NCBI GenBank assembly: GCA_036276235.1
Contig: DATBDZ010000398.1
Location: forward strand, 1 to 10,638
Source: JANWHF01 sp036276235
GTDB taxonomy: Bacteria; Planctomycetota; Phycisphaerae; Tepidisphaerales; Tepidisphaeraceae
Direction: 5' to 3'
Length of the DNA stretch: 10,638 bases
The notes below the pieces were generated by a model. It was not told the origin of the DNA, made no database searches, and was given only the letters and a program-made list of their open reading frames with translations. Shown one piece after another: positions 1 through 6,660 of the stretch (the stretch's first letter is position 1; each line of letters opens with the position of its first letter). The position numbers and the translations under genes were made by a program.

Positions 1-51
1 CGATTTGATCACGCGTTCGCGTGCGTCTGGACGAGTCGTCCGTGCGGCCAT
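1..51 (-). CDS. Partial gene: first 17 codons of an outward-facing protein, possibly a transposase
   Basis: On the minus strand an ATG at 51-49 is preceded, 4 nt upstream, by GGAGG and opens a frame reading MAARTTRPDARERVIKS before the window ends. It is identical to the start of the frame at 10587-10638. The peptide is basic and Arg-rich, as in many DNA-binding N-termini, but seventeen residues are too few to assign a family. The copy number of two and the position in the terminal repeat make a transposase or other mobile-element protein the leading guess. Confidence 0.45.
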   Translation of the reverse strand, partial: MAARTTRPDARERVIKS

Positions 52-139
52 ACATCCTCCGTGATAGATGGTTGGTTGGTCACCGAGGTTAGCCGGGCAT
101 CATACTCGCCGGCCAGCCCGCGTAGAACTTGCTGCACCC
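1..139 (-). mobile_element. Left arm of a 139-bp perfect inverted repeat, probably the end of an insertion-sequence-like element
   Basis: This stretch is the exact reverse complement of 10499-10637; I compared it base by base and found no mismatch until position 140. Read on the minus strand it starts with GGGTGCAGCAAG, has about 88 non-coding bases, then a ribosome binding site and an ATG that opens a reading frame running off the window. Two identical outward-facing copies at both ends fit a multi-copy mobile element at which the sequence was cut or the assembly broke. The transposase body is not visible, so the family cannot be named. A duplicated chromosomal gene start is a less likely alternative. 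Confidence 0.7.
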
Positions 140-190
140 CCGCATGGCTACTCAGCACGACACGGCTTGTAAGCTCGCGGCGATAACACC

Positions 191-1177
191 ATGATCGAGT
201 CGCGGCTAACGGAATGGGATGGCCACATGAACGGAACGTCAAAACCACACCGTCCGTTAAACATCGTCTGCGACCGCGCTCACTGGGACTTCGTCCTGGA
301 AAGCTACTTCTTCCGCGAAGTCCTGCTCGGCGGACTGCAACGGCCGCTGCGCATCATTCCCTTGGAGCCAGATCAGATCCCGCCAAGCCTGGATGATCTT
401 TTGATCGCCGGCCCGTTGGAGAGACTCAAAGGCCTCATCGATCGCGCGATCCAGACCAAAGCGCGCAACGTCGGCGTCTTTCATATGGCCGATGAGTGCT
501 TCGATCTCGATCGCTCGTTTTATCCCAACGTCGATTACGTCATCCGAAACTATTTCCGCGCCGACATTCTCGCGTTGCCGCAGCCTTGCCGGTGCATGCA
601 GGTGCTCTGGGTCCCCAACGGCTATCGCCACGGCATCGGCGCGCGATCGCCACAATCGCTGACTCCCTTCCCCGCGCGGCAACATCAATTTTTCTTCGCC
701 GGCCAGATGAATCCCAGCGTAGAAGGCCAGCGCGAGCGGGCCGCGATGTTTGAGGCACTTCAGCAGAGCCGCCTGCCGGCGCTCGTGATGCGCACCGACC
801 GCTTCGCCGCCGGCCTGGGCCCGGCAAGCTACTCCGCATTCATGGAAAACTCCCGCTTCGCCTTATGCCCGCGCGGCAATTCCCAGGAAACAATCCGCCT
901 CTTCGACGCAATGGAACTGGGCGCCATCCCCATCTCCCTTCGCCATGATTTCCTGCTAAATCCAAAAGTAATGGGCGGCACGCCGATCGTGCTGCTCGAT
1001 CGTTGGGAACAGTTGCCGCATTGGTATGCCCAGGCAATCGAGTCGCCCGATGCAGAAAACATCTGGCATGCTCGACAAACCGAGATGGTCCAATGGTGGT
1101 CGGCGTTCAAGAGCCACAAGCAAGCGGAGGTTGCTGCGTTGATTGAGCAGTCTTTTGCGCGGTATCAAACTCTTTGA
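191..1177 (+). CDS. Exostosin-like (GT47-type) glycosyltransferase
   Basis: The 328-residue product resembles the exostosin/GT47 family, which transfers sugars from nucleotide donors to glycans; the donor and acceptor cannot be read from sequence. The best evidence is the C-terminal donor-site block at residues 221-250 (SRFALCPRGN, then ETIRLFDAMELGAIPISL), the typical FAL.PRG...R..EA...G.IP pattern. Upstream are FFFAGQMN (167-174), which opens the second Rossmann-like half, and VGVFHMADEC (94-103). There is no signal peptide or membrane helix, so a cytoplasmic enzyme is expected. The start is uncertain: ATG 191 has no clear Shine-Dalgarno, and ATG 227 (residue 13, MNGTSK) behind a GGAATGGGATGG stretch is a good alternative. 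The gene begins only 51 bp from the mobile-element-like repeat, so its native promoter may have been displaced. It converges on the HEAT-like gene with a 60-bp gap in which I see no terminator. Confidence 0.75.
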   Translation: MIESRLTEWDGHMNGTSKPHRPLNIVCDRAHWDFVLESYFFREVLLGGLQRPLRIIPLEPDQIPPSLDDLLIAGPLERLKGLIDRAIQTKARNVGVFHMADECFDLDRSFYPNVDYVIRNYFRADILALPQPCRCMQVLWVPNGYRHGIGARSPQSLTPFPARQHQFFFAGQMNPSVEGQRERAAMFEALQQSRLPALVMRTDRFAAGLGPASYSAFMENSRFALCPRGNSQETIRLFDAMELGAIPISLRHDFLLNPKVMGGTPIVLLDRWEQLPHWYAQAIESPDAENIWHARQTEMVQWWSAFKSHKQAEVAALIEQSFARYQTL

Positions 1178-1237
1178 GGGCGCTACGCAATCGACCAAGA
1201 GCAACGTCGCGGCCCCAAGAGAATGCACCGGCACGCA

Positions 1238-2524
1238 CTATGTTCGCGGCGTCTGCGGCCACCCCAAGATCTTCCGCCCTGCTTCAACCGTGCGCTCATC
1301 GGGCGCGCGGGGATCCTCATTCATCTCCAGTTCCCAGCAACAATGCAGCGCGTAGATATCCTCTGCGCACATGTCGGCGGTCGTCTCGGAGATGAGCGAA
1401 AATGTTGATCGCCCTCCGGTCATAACCACGCCAGTGGTGTCAGCTTTTCCGGCCTCCGTGCTGCGATATCGATAATGAAACAAATGCAGCAACCGTTCCT
1501 CATCCGCTGGCGGCCACAAAATCGTGCGGCTATCGAACGGCGCGATCTCATCCGGCTGCCGCCCGAACTCGTTTGGATGTGCCAGCCACGAACGCGCCGC
1601 GGCTTCCGCCACGAAGTCGACGTCTTCACATTCCGCTGGAATATCCGCTTCATGTCCAAGCTCAGACAGATAGCGCGCTGCGCGCATAAACGTCGCCACG
1701 TTCGCGCAGGCGCCGATCAGGAATTCGATTCCGCCCTTATTCCCAAGTTTGCCGGCGGCCCATGCCGCCTCCAGTTGAATGTCACTGCTTACGTGATTCA
1801 TTGCCAGCTTGAGCAACTCGTCGCGCTGCGGATTGGAAATGAACGGCAGCGCCGCGGTGGCGCTGTGCGCGTAAGAGGAATGCTCTGGATCTGCATCGCC
1901 GATCCAATCTCTGATCTGCTGTCTGCCGGCATCACTATCGAACGGATGTTTTGCGAGTCTGCCTTTGATGGCTAATTGATTCACATGGTCCAGTAGCGCG
2001 ACGCGGACGAAGCCGCGCGGATAATCTGAGATCGGAATCGCCAGCAAATCGTGAAGAAAGGGATGCCTCGCGCCAAAGGGCCCAAAAACTCCCTTCCAGC
2101 CCCAGCCGCAATTCAAGTCTGAACGAATCGCGCGCACAACCCGTTCAAACCCTTCGCGCCTGCCGAAGTTGGCTAGCGCGGATAGCAGCCGACCCAGTTC
2201 CTGCGCGTTGTTCTTGCCCGAACCAAATTCGCGATCGAACACACCCTCAAGAACCGGCATCGTCTGGGATTGAAGGATTTGGAATGCTTCTTCTGAGCCC
2301 ACCTTCTGCAGCAGCCGTATCAGGTTGAAAAGCGGCGACAGCATGCCGATGTCCGGATCGCGCGCCGCAACGGCGGCAATCGCCGCCGCCAGCGCGGCGG
2401 CATCCTGAGGATCGGTGATTTTGAAGTCGTCGTCCAGCGGCCCGAATGCCTCGCGGAAACCGCCGAAACGATTATCCGATTCGAGGGCATTTTGCAGAGC
2501 GAGTTGGAAGGGTGTTTGTGCCAT
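1238..2524 (-). CDS. HEAT-like helical repeat protein, function unknown
   Basis: This 428-residue protein has no signal peptide, membrane helix or catalytic motif that I recognise. Its sequence is dominated by amphipathic helices. Residues about 234-292 (DELLKLAMNH, IQLEAAWAAGKLG, GGIEFLIGAC, FMRAARYLSELG) have the spacing of HEAT/armadillo-like repeats, which usually act as protein-binding scaffolds. Residues about 40-135 are also Ala/Leu-rich helices. The C-terminal part (about 341-400, with ERLLHLFHYRYRS and a TTGVVMTGGRSTFSL strand segment) looks like a separate domain that I cannot name. The ATG at 2524 lies 11 bp after the phosphoesterase stop codon on the same strand, so the two are probably one transcript, with this gene second. 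Its Shine-Dalgarno is weak (GGGA upstream of the ATG). Function is unassigned. Confidence 0.7.
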   Translation of the reverse strand: MAQTPFQLALQNALESDNRFGGFREAFGPLDDDFKITDPQDAAALAAAIAAVAARDPDIGMLSPLFNLIRLLQKVGSEEAFQILQSQTMPVLEGVFDREFGSGKNNAQELGRLLSALANFGRREGFERVVRAIRSDLNCGWGWKGVFGPFGARHPFLHDLLAIPISDYPRGFVRVALLDHVNQLAIKGRLAKHPFDSDAGRQQIRDWIGDADPEHSSYAHSATAALPFISNPQRDELLKLAMNHVSSDIQLEAAWAAGKLGNKGGIEFLIGACANVATFMRAARYLSELGHEADIPAECEDVDFVAEAAARSWLAHPNEFGRQPDEIAPFDSRTILWPPADEERLLHLFHYRYRSTEAGKADTTGVVMTGGRSTFSLISETTADMCAEDIYALHCCWELEMNEDPRAPDERTVEAGRKILGWPQTPRT

Positions 2525-2535
2525 GGATCGTCCCG

Positions 2536-3459
2536 CTATCCCTTCCCCATCCTCAACTCAATCACCTCCGGCATACAAAACACCCGTAGCGGCAGACCCG
2601 TGTATCCCAGCCCGCGGCTGACGACTAGCCAGGTGCGGCCGATTTTGTGTACGCCGCGCGCGAATTGTCTTGGGAGGCTGTCGTGCCAGATGAGGGGGAT
2701 GCCGCCGGGGAGGCAGATCTGGCCGCCATGCGTGTGGCCGCAGAGGACCAGGTCTGGCCGCAGCGAATCGATGACTCGCAGTTGATCGGGAAAATGGGCG
2801 AGCACGATGCGCGGCAGATCGGGTCGGCGCTCAGGTAATCTTCGGAGGAAGGCTGTCTCAAGCTCGCGGCGATGGACGCCGGGGAGGCCGATTAATTCGA
2901 CCTCTCGGCCATGGATGGATGCGACGGTCTGTCGACCGTTGAGAAACGTGACGCGATAATCGCGCAGCTCATACGCGACAGAATAATCATCGTGATTCCC
3001 GACGATGGCGTAGGTCGGGACGCCGGCCGGCAGGGCCGAAATGAACTGCCGCAGGGCGGGAAGGGCGGGGTAGGGGTTGCGCTTGTTCTCGACGAAGTCG
3101 CCGGTGAGCAGCAGCAGATCGGGCGGGTCGGCATTGAGCCGCTCGACAACCCGCAAAAGGATGTTGGGAAGCGACCGCCGCAGGTGAAAATCGGTGAGAT
3201 GGACGATTCGCAGGCCGGCCAGGTCCGCCGAAGGGCTCGGGGCCGGCAGATCATACGTATTCCACTCAACCCCAGTCGGCGGAAAGGGTTGTATCCAGCC
3301 GGCACGACCGATAATGGCCGTTCCGGCCGGTTTCAGGTTTCGGGTTTGGGGTTTCGGGAACGGGTTTCGGGAACTGGTGTCAGGTTTCGGGTTTCGGGTT
3401 TCAGGTGGGGAGCTCATGTGTCTGTACCCGAAACTTGAAACTCGAAACCTGAAACCCAT
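2536..3459 (-). CDS. Calcineurin-like metallophosphoesterase (YkuE/YaeI type), N-terminus repeat-derived
   Basis: The product (up to 307 residues) carries the full dimetal phosphoesterase motif set: HLTDFH (87-92), GDFVE (120-124), GNHDD (154-158), LAHFPD (220-225) and GHTHGGQ (241-247). These are the metal ligands and catalytic His of the PF00149 superfamily. The GHTHGGQ-CLPGG pattern is typical of the YkuE/YaeI branch, whose members hydrolyse phosphodiesters or envelope-linked substrates; the substrate here is unknown. The recognisable family sequence begins near residue 55 (WIQPFPPTGVEW). Residues from about 1 to 43 are low complexity (RNPKP, RNPFPKPQ, RNLKP) and are encoded by the heptamer array 3331-3474. 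Possible ATG starts are 3459 and 3417 (MSSPPE), both inside that array and neither with a convincing Shine-Dalgarno. No ATG, GTG or TTG lies between the array and residue 55. The gene is followed after 11 bp by the HEAT-like gene. Confidence 0.85.
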   Translation of the reverse strand: MGFRFRVSSFGYRHMSSPPETRNPKPDTSSRNPFPKPQTRNLKPAGTAIIGRAGWIQPFPPTGVEWNTYDLPAPSPSADLAGLRIVHLTDFHLRRSLPNILLRVVERLNADPPDLLLLTGDFVENKRNPYPALPALRQFISALPAGVPTYAIVGNHDDYSVAYELRDYRVTFLNGRQTVASIHGREVELIGLPGVHRRELETAFLRRLPERRPDLPRIVLAHFPDQLRVIDSLRPDLVLCGHTHGGQICLPGGIPLIWHDSLPRQFARGVHKIGRTWLVVSRGLGYTGLPLRVFCMPEVIELRMGKG

Positions 3460-3474
3460 CCGTGAAACCTGAAG
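3331..3474. repeat. Inverted array of degenerate TTTCRGG heptamers
   Basis: Positions 3331-3405 contain about ten units of the form TTTCAGG, TTTCGGG or TTTGGGG, in part interrupted (for example AACGGG and AACTGGTG). After a spacer around 3411-3425 the same unit returns in the opposite orientation (CCGAAAC, TTGAAAC, TCGAAAC, CTGAAAC) through 3474. The arms could pair into a long imperfect hairpin. The array covers the 5' end of the phosphoesterase frame and stops a few bases before a TATAAT box, so it lies between two divergent transcription units. Confidence 0.85.
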
Positions 3475-3487
3475 CTACTTATAATTC

Positions 3488-3515
3488 TTGCAGGCAACGG
3501 CCAAAAGCTTATAAT
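3488..3515 (+). promoter_or_regulatory. Candidate sigma70-type promoter for the small membrane protein gene
   Basis: TTGCAG (3488-3493) and a perfect TATAAT (3510-3515) are separated by 16 bp. The predicted start of transcription is near 3522, about 50 bp before the ATG at 3573. A second identical octamer, CTTATAAT, occurs 30 bp upstream (3478-3485). It may be an alternative -10 box or, because TTATAA is palindromic, serve the divergent phosphoesterase gene. Confidence 0.5.
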
Positions 3516-3572
3516 GTCTTCCCGTCTTCCGTGACAACCCCTGAGGCGCGATTTGTTTGTTTCGAGCGCTCA

Positions 3573-4025
3573 ATGAATAAACCTGAACGCAACCGTTCAC
3601 TGGTCTTCGCTCTTTATCTGAACGCGGCGATCTTCTTCGCCATCCTTCTGGTATTAATCTCGCGCAACGGAAGCGCGCTTTCAATGGCGCAGGCGGCGCC
3701 TGCGGTGCCCGCCATCGCCGGCGGCGAGGGGATCTATGTCATGCCGGCGCAGTATCTGGCCAACACCTGGGGCTGCTACTTGCTCGATACGAACAAGCAA
3801 ACGCTCTGCGCCTATGCCTTCTACGGCAATAGCGCCCATCCGGAGTTGCGGCTGATCGCCTCGCGCGGGATCACCTGGGATCGCCAATTGACAAATTTCA
3901 ATACGGGCCCCGATCCGGAAGACATTAAGAAGATGGTGCAGCTGGGACAGCAGCCTTTGCGCGGCGTTCGCCCGCAGGGCAATGCCCCGGCCGATAAGCC
4001 CGATGCGCAGCAAAACGATAAGTAA
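3573..4025 (+). CDS. Small membrane-anchored protein of a planctomycete-type family, function unknown
   Basis: With the ATG at 3573 the product is 150 residues: a short basic N-terminus (MNKPERNRS), one hydrophobic segment at about 9-29 (VFALYLNAAIFFAILLVLI), a short Ala/Pro-rich linker, then a soluble domain at about 50-125. The domain contains VMPAQYLANTWGCYLLD (56-72), QTLCAYAFY (76-84) and ITWDRQLTNFNTGPDPEDI (100-118). The tail is Gln/Asp/Lys-rich. From memory this pattern recurs in uncharacterised planctomycete proteins, but I cannot confirm that here. The open frame extends upstream to 3462, but that part would be translated repeat and promoter sequence (two TATAAT boxes), so I reject the longer start. 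No strong Shine-Dalgarno precedes 3573. A gene in the same direction follows after 45 bp, so co-transcription is plausible. The N-in topology with an extracytoplasmic domain is inferred. Confidence 0.75.
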   Translation: MNKPERNRSLVFALYLNAAIFFAILLVLISRNGSALSMAQAAPAVPAIAGGEGIYVMPAQYLANTWGCYLLDTNKQTLCAYAFYGNSAHPELRLIASRGITWDRQLTNFNTGPDPEDIKKMVQLGQQPLRGVRPQGNAPADKPDAQQNDK

Positions 4026-4070
4026 CGTAAAAAATCGCCTGACTTTGAATCACAACAAGGAGTCCGCCCC

Positions 4071-5036
4071 ATGATGGCCAAAATGTTCTACACCCTCGAG
4101 GAGGCCAAGGCCACGCTCGGGAAGAACGAAGAGGATATCAAGCAGTACGCCCGCGAAGGCCGCCTTCGTGAATTCCGCGACGGCCCGCGCCTCATGTTCA
4201 AGGCGGATCAGGTTGAGCAGCTCAAGTCCGAACTGGGCGGCGGCGATCAGGTCGATCTGGGCGTCTCCGATTCCGGCGGGCTCATTGGCCTGGTCGATAC
4301 CACCGGCGCCAGCGGCACCAGCATCACGCTGAGCGATACCGATCACGGCAGCCACGGCTCGGCCGCCGGAATGAAGATGAAGGAAGACACCGCGTTGGCG
4401 GGCGATCTTGGCATCTCTGGCTCGGGCGCGGGCATGCCCTCGCCGCGCGGCTCGGGGAGCGGCTCGGGTTTGGCCAGCAGCGGGTCGGGGCTCTCCGGCA
4501 GCGCGCACGGCAGCCGCGCCGGCATTAACGTCTTCGGCACCGAAGAAGCCGGCGTCGATCCCTCGGCACAAACCGCCATCACCAGTGGCGTGCGCGAGCA
4601 GATCGATCTGGCCAGCGTCGGCTCCGGCTCCGGCTTGCTCGATCTCACCCGTGAGAGCGACGACACGAGCCTTGGCGCGGTGCTCGATGAAATCAATCCC
4701 AACTCCTCCAAAGCGCGTGCCGCCGCGGCTGACCTGGCCGAAAGCGGCATGGACCTGGATGAGCCAACCGGCGGTGTGATCCGCACGGCGCCGCCTGTGT
4801 ATGTCGAAGCCAACGATCCGATGGCCATGGCGTTCGGAGGCGCTTGTCTGGCGACGGGACTGGTCGTCCTGTTTGCGATTTATGCGGTCGTCAGCGGTGT
4901 GAGCGGCACGCCAGCCGATCTCGTGCATCAACTGGATGGCAAAGGCTGGTGGATGCCCGCCGCCGGCGGCGCAGTTGCCGCGTTCATCTTTGGCGGCCTC
5001 GGATTCTTCCTGGGCAAGTCCGCCTCGCGCGGATGA
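4071..5036 (+). CDS. Helix-turn-helix protein with Gly/Ser linker and two C-terminal membrane helices
   Basis: AAGGAG (4057-4062) lies 8 bp before the ATG at 4071, a textbook start (ATG 4074 is also possible). The 321-residue product has three parts. Residues 5-55 (MFYTLEEAKATLG, then YAREGRLREFRDG, then FKADQVEQL) match the MerR/excisionase-type winged helix fold used to bind DNA or, in bacterial cytoskeletal proteins, the membrane periphery. Residues about 60-240 are a low-complexity acidic Gly/Ser region with a recurring DLG-S-SG theme. Two hydrophobic segments follow at about 252-278 and 294-316. This implies a membrane-tethered cytoplasmic HTH domain. Similar architectures occur in planctomycetes, without a known function as far as I can recall. 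It ends at a strong terminator (5070-5105) and may share a transcript with the preceding small membrane protein. Confidence 0.8.
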   Translation: MMAKMFYTLEEAKATLGKNEEDIKQYAREGRLREFRDGPRLMFKADQVEQLKSELGGGDQVDLGVSDSGGLIGLVDTTGASGTSITLSDTDHGSHGSAAGMKMKEDTALAGDLGISGSGAGMPSPRGSGSGSGLASSGSGLSGSAHGSRAGINVFGTEEAGVDPSAQTAITSGVREQIDLASVGSGSGLLDLTRESDDTSLGAVLDEINPNSSKARAAAADLAESGMDLDEPTGGVIRTAPPVYVEANDPMAMAFGGACLATGLVVLFAIYAVVSGVSGTPADLVHQLDGKGWWMPAAGGAVAAFIFGGLGFFLGKSASRG

Positions 5037-5069
5037 GCTAAGCGGACAGCCGCAATTTACTGAAATTCA

Positions 5070-5105
5070 AGAGGGCGATCCGATTGGATCGCCCTCTGTT
5101 TATTT
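5070..5105 (+). terminator. Intrinsic terminator after the HTH membrane protein gene
   Basis: A perfect 12-bp stem (AGAGGGCGATCC, loop GATT, GGATCGCCCTCT) at 5070-5097 is followed by GTTTATTT. It begins 33 bp after the stop codon at 5036. This is the clearest Rho-independent terminator in the window. Confidence 0.85.
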
Positions 5106-5161
5106 CTGCCCGTCTCTCTTAGAACATCGGCTGCGCGACTATTTCGGCGACGAGTCTTGTC

Positions 5162-5267
5162 CCCTCCTCCGGTACTTCGGGGGAGGGTTAGGGTGGGGGT
5201 TCGTTGCGAGAGGCGCCTGTTTTATACAACCCCCACCCCAGCCCTCCCCCGGAGTACCGGAGGAGGG
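5162..5267. repeat. REP-like double palindrome (BIME-type)
   Basis: The arms 5162-5201 and 5228-5267 are inverted copies matching at 37 of 40 positions, around a 26-bp spacer. Each arm can also fold on its own into a small hairpin (CCCTCC ... GGAGGG around GGTACT), followed by a G-rich strand AGGGTGGGGG or its complement. Two back-to-back hairpins of this kind are the layout of REP/BIME elements. A related copy lies at 10392-10498. Together with the terminator it accounts for most of the gene-free stretch 5037-5341; the rest (5268-5341) is the leader of the epimerase gene. Confidence 0.8.
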
Positions 5268-5341
5268 AGAGATAGAGGCGGCTAAAGTGTCACGCACGTT
5301 AGAACAGTCGTCTGATCGCGGGGGTTCACGAGGGAAACAAC

Positions 5342-6655
5342 ATGCGTCTGATTTTTACTTCAATAGTAATAATGGTCACCACATCGGCTGTCAGCTTGGC
5401 CGCCGAGGCGCCTTCGCCGGAGGCGTATCTGCGGATCGCCGCCGAAGCGGAGGCGAATCTCCAGAAGCAAATTCTCGATAAGTGGTTTCCCGTCGCCGAT
5501 GACGATCAGGCGGGCGGCTTCTACGAGAACTACCGCGAAGACTGGACACGCGAGCAGACGGGGCAGAAGAGCATCGTCTATCAATCGCGGCTGACGTGGC
5601 TCTCCGCCGGCGCGGCAATGCGCTATCCGGCCAAGGTGCAGATGTATGCGGCGCAATCGCGCCGTGGAGCGGCGATCCTGGCCGACAAACTCTGGGATAA
5701 GGAGCGCGGCGGGTTTTACTGGCAGGTGGACGACGCCGGCAAACCTTCGCGCCAGCGGCCCAATGAAAAGCACGTCTACGGCAACGCCTTCGGCATGTAC
5801 GCGCTGGCGACGAATTATCAGCTGACCCACGACACCGCCGCCCTGGAACTCGCGAAGAAAACCTTCGACTGGCTCGAAGAGCACGCCCACGACGCCAGGA
5901 ACGGCGGCTATTTCGAGGCGCTTACTCTCGAAGGCAAACCCATCGACTCCACCACGCGCGGGAACGACGCCATCGGCACCGCCTTTGGCCGCAAGTCGAT
6001 GAACACGCACATTCATCTGCTGGAGGCGCTGACCACGCTGTACGCCGTCTGGCCCGACGACAAAGTACGCACGCGATTGGAAGAAGTTTACGAGCTTGGC
6101 CTGACGAAGATTTATTCCGATCCCGGGTATCTGCGATTGTTTTTCACCCCCGATTGGACACCCATCGAAACGCGCGATTCCTTCGGCCATGACATCGAGA
6201 CAGCGTTCCTGCTCGCCGAGGCGGCGGCGGCGCTGGGCAAGCCGGATGACGCCCGCGCCTGGACGGCTGGCCGCAAGCTCGTCGATCACGCGCTGGAGAT
6301 CGGCTTCGACCGCGAGCACGGCGGCTTCTACAACGAAGGCGCGCTCGACGGCTCAAACATGGCCAAGGAAAAAATCTGGTGGGTGCAAGCCGAAGGCCTC
6401 AACGCGCTGCTGCTCATGCACGAGCGCTTCGGCATGGAAAACCCCAAATACTGGGACGCGTTCGTCCAGCAATGTGATTTCATCTCCAAACACCAGATCG
6501 ACGCAACTCATGGCGGCTGGTATTCAACCGTCCGCCCCGATGGAACTTCAATCCCCAATCGCAATAAGAGCGATATGTGGACGGAGGGGTATCATCAGGG
6601 GAGGTCGATGCTGAGCGTGTCGGGAATGCTGAGAAAGATGGCGGGGGAGAAGTGA
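5342..6655 (+). CDS. Exported AGE-family epimerase (cellobiose/mannobiose 2-epimerase-like)
   Basis: The 437-residue product has a Sec signal peptide (residues 1-21, MRLIFTSIVIMVTTSAVSLA, cleavage around A20/A21) and an (alpha/alpha)6-barrel of the N-acylglucosamine 2-epimerase superfamily. Conserved blocks occur in order: YQSRLTW with the active-site Arg (about 83), KHVYGNAFGMYAL (143-155), NTHIHLLEALTTLY (221-234), FGHDIETAFLLAEA (281-294), WWVQAEGLNALLL (346-358) and MWTEGYHQGRSM (412-423). The His residues at 223, 283 and 418 line up with those used by cellobiose 2-epimerases for proton transfer at C2 of the reducing sugar, so I favour that branch over N-acetylglucosamine 2-epimerase. Export implies that it acts on oligosaccharides outside the cytoplasm. 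GAGGG (5330-5334) lies 7 bp before the ATG. The gene converges on the toxin-like gene with only 5 bp between stop codons. Confidence 0.88.
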   Translation: MRLIFTSIVIMVTTSAVSLAAEAPSPEAYLRIAAEAEANLQKQILDKWFPVADDDQAGGFYENYREDWTREQTGQKSIVYQSRLTWLSAGAAMRYPAKVQMYAAQSRRGAAILADKLWDKERGGFYWQVDDAGKPSRQRPNEKHVYGNAFGMYALATNYQLTHDTAALELAKKTFDWLEEHAHDARNGGYFEALTLEGKPIDSTTRGNDAIGTAFGRKSMNTHIHLLEALTTLYAVWPDDKVRTRLEEVYELGLTKIYSDPGYLRLFFTPDWTPIETRDSFGHDIETAFLLAEAAAALGKPDDARAWTAGRKLVDHALEIGFDREHGGFYNEGALDGSNMAKEKIWWVQAEGLNALLLMHERFGMENPKYWDAFVQQCDFISKHQIDATHGGWYSTVRPDGTSIPNRNKSDMWTEGYHQGRSMLSVSGMLRKMAGEK

Positions 6656-6660
6656 CACCG

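Noticed and set aside
1178..1237. Terminator between the convergent glycosyltransferase and HEAT-like genes
   Set aside because: No stem with a following T-tract was found on either strand in this 60-bp gap.
2911..3438. Plus-strand open frame (175 codons) opposite the phosphoesterase gene
   Set aside because: The minus strand carries the complete metallophosphoesterase motif set, and the plus-strand frame ends in translated heptamer repeat.
3331..3474. CRISPR array
   Set aside because: Units are 7 bp, degenerate, directly adjacent and inverted, with no unique spacers and no cas genes nearby.
3462..3572. Upstream extension of the small membrane protein gene to an ATG at 3462
   Set aside because: The extra 37 codons would be made of repeat sequence and two TATAAT boxes, have no ribosome binding site, and delay the hydrophobic anchor. 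ATG 3573 gives a compact, family-like N-terminus.
4050..4931. Long minus-strand open frame (293 codons) opposite the HTH membrane protein gene
   Set aside because: It is a shadow of the Gly/Ser-rich, GC-biased plus-strand gene, which has a canonical ribosome binding site and terminator. The antisense product is a low-complexity Gly/Ala/Arg mix with no recognisable domain.
5360..6319. Minus-strand open frame (319 codons) inside the epimerase gene
   Set aside because: The plus strand encodes a complete signal peptide and all conserved epimerase blocks. The antisense product is Arg/Gly-rich with no motif, as expected from high GC at third positions.
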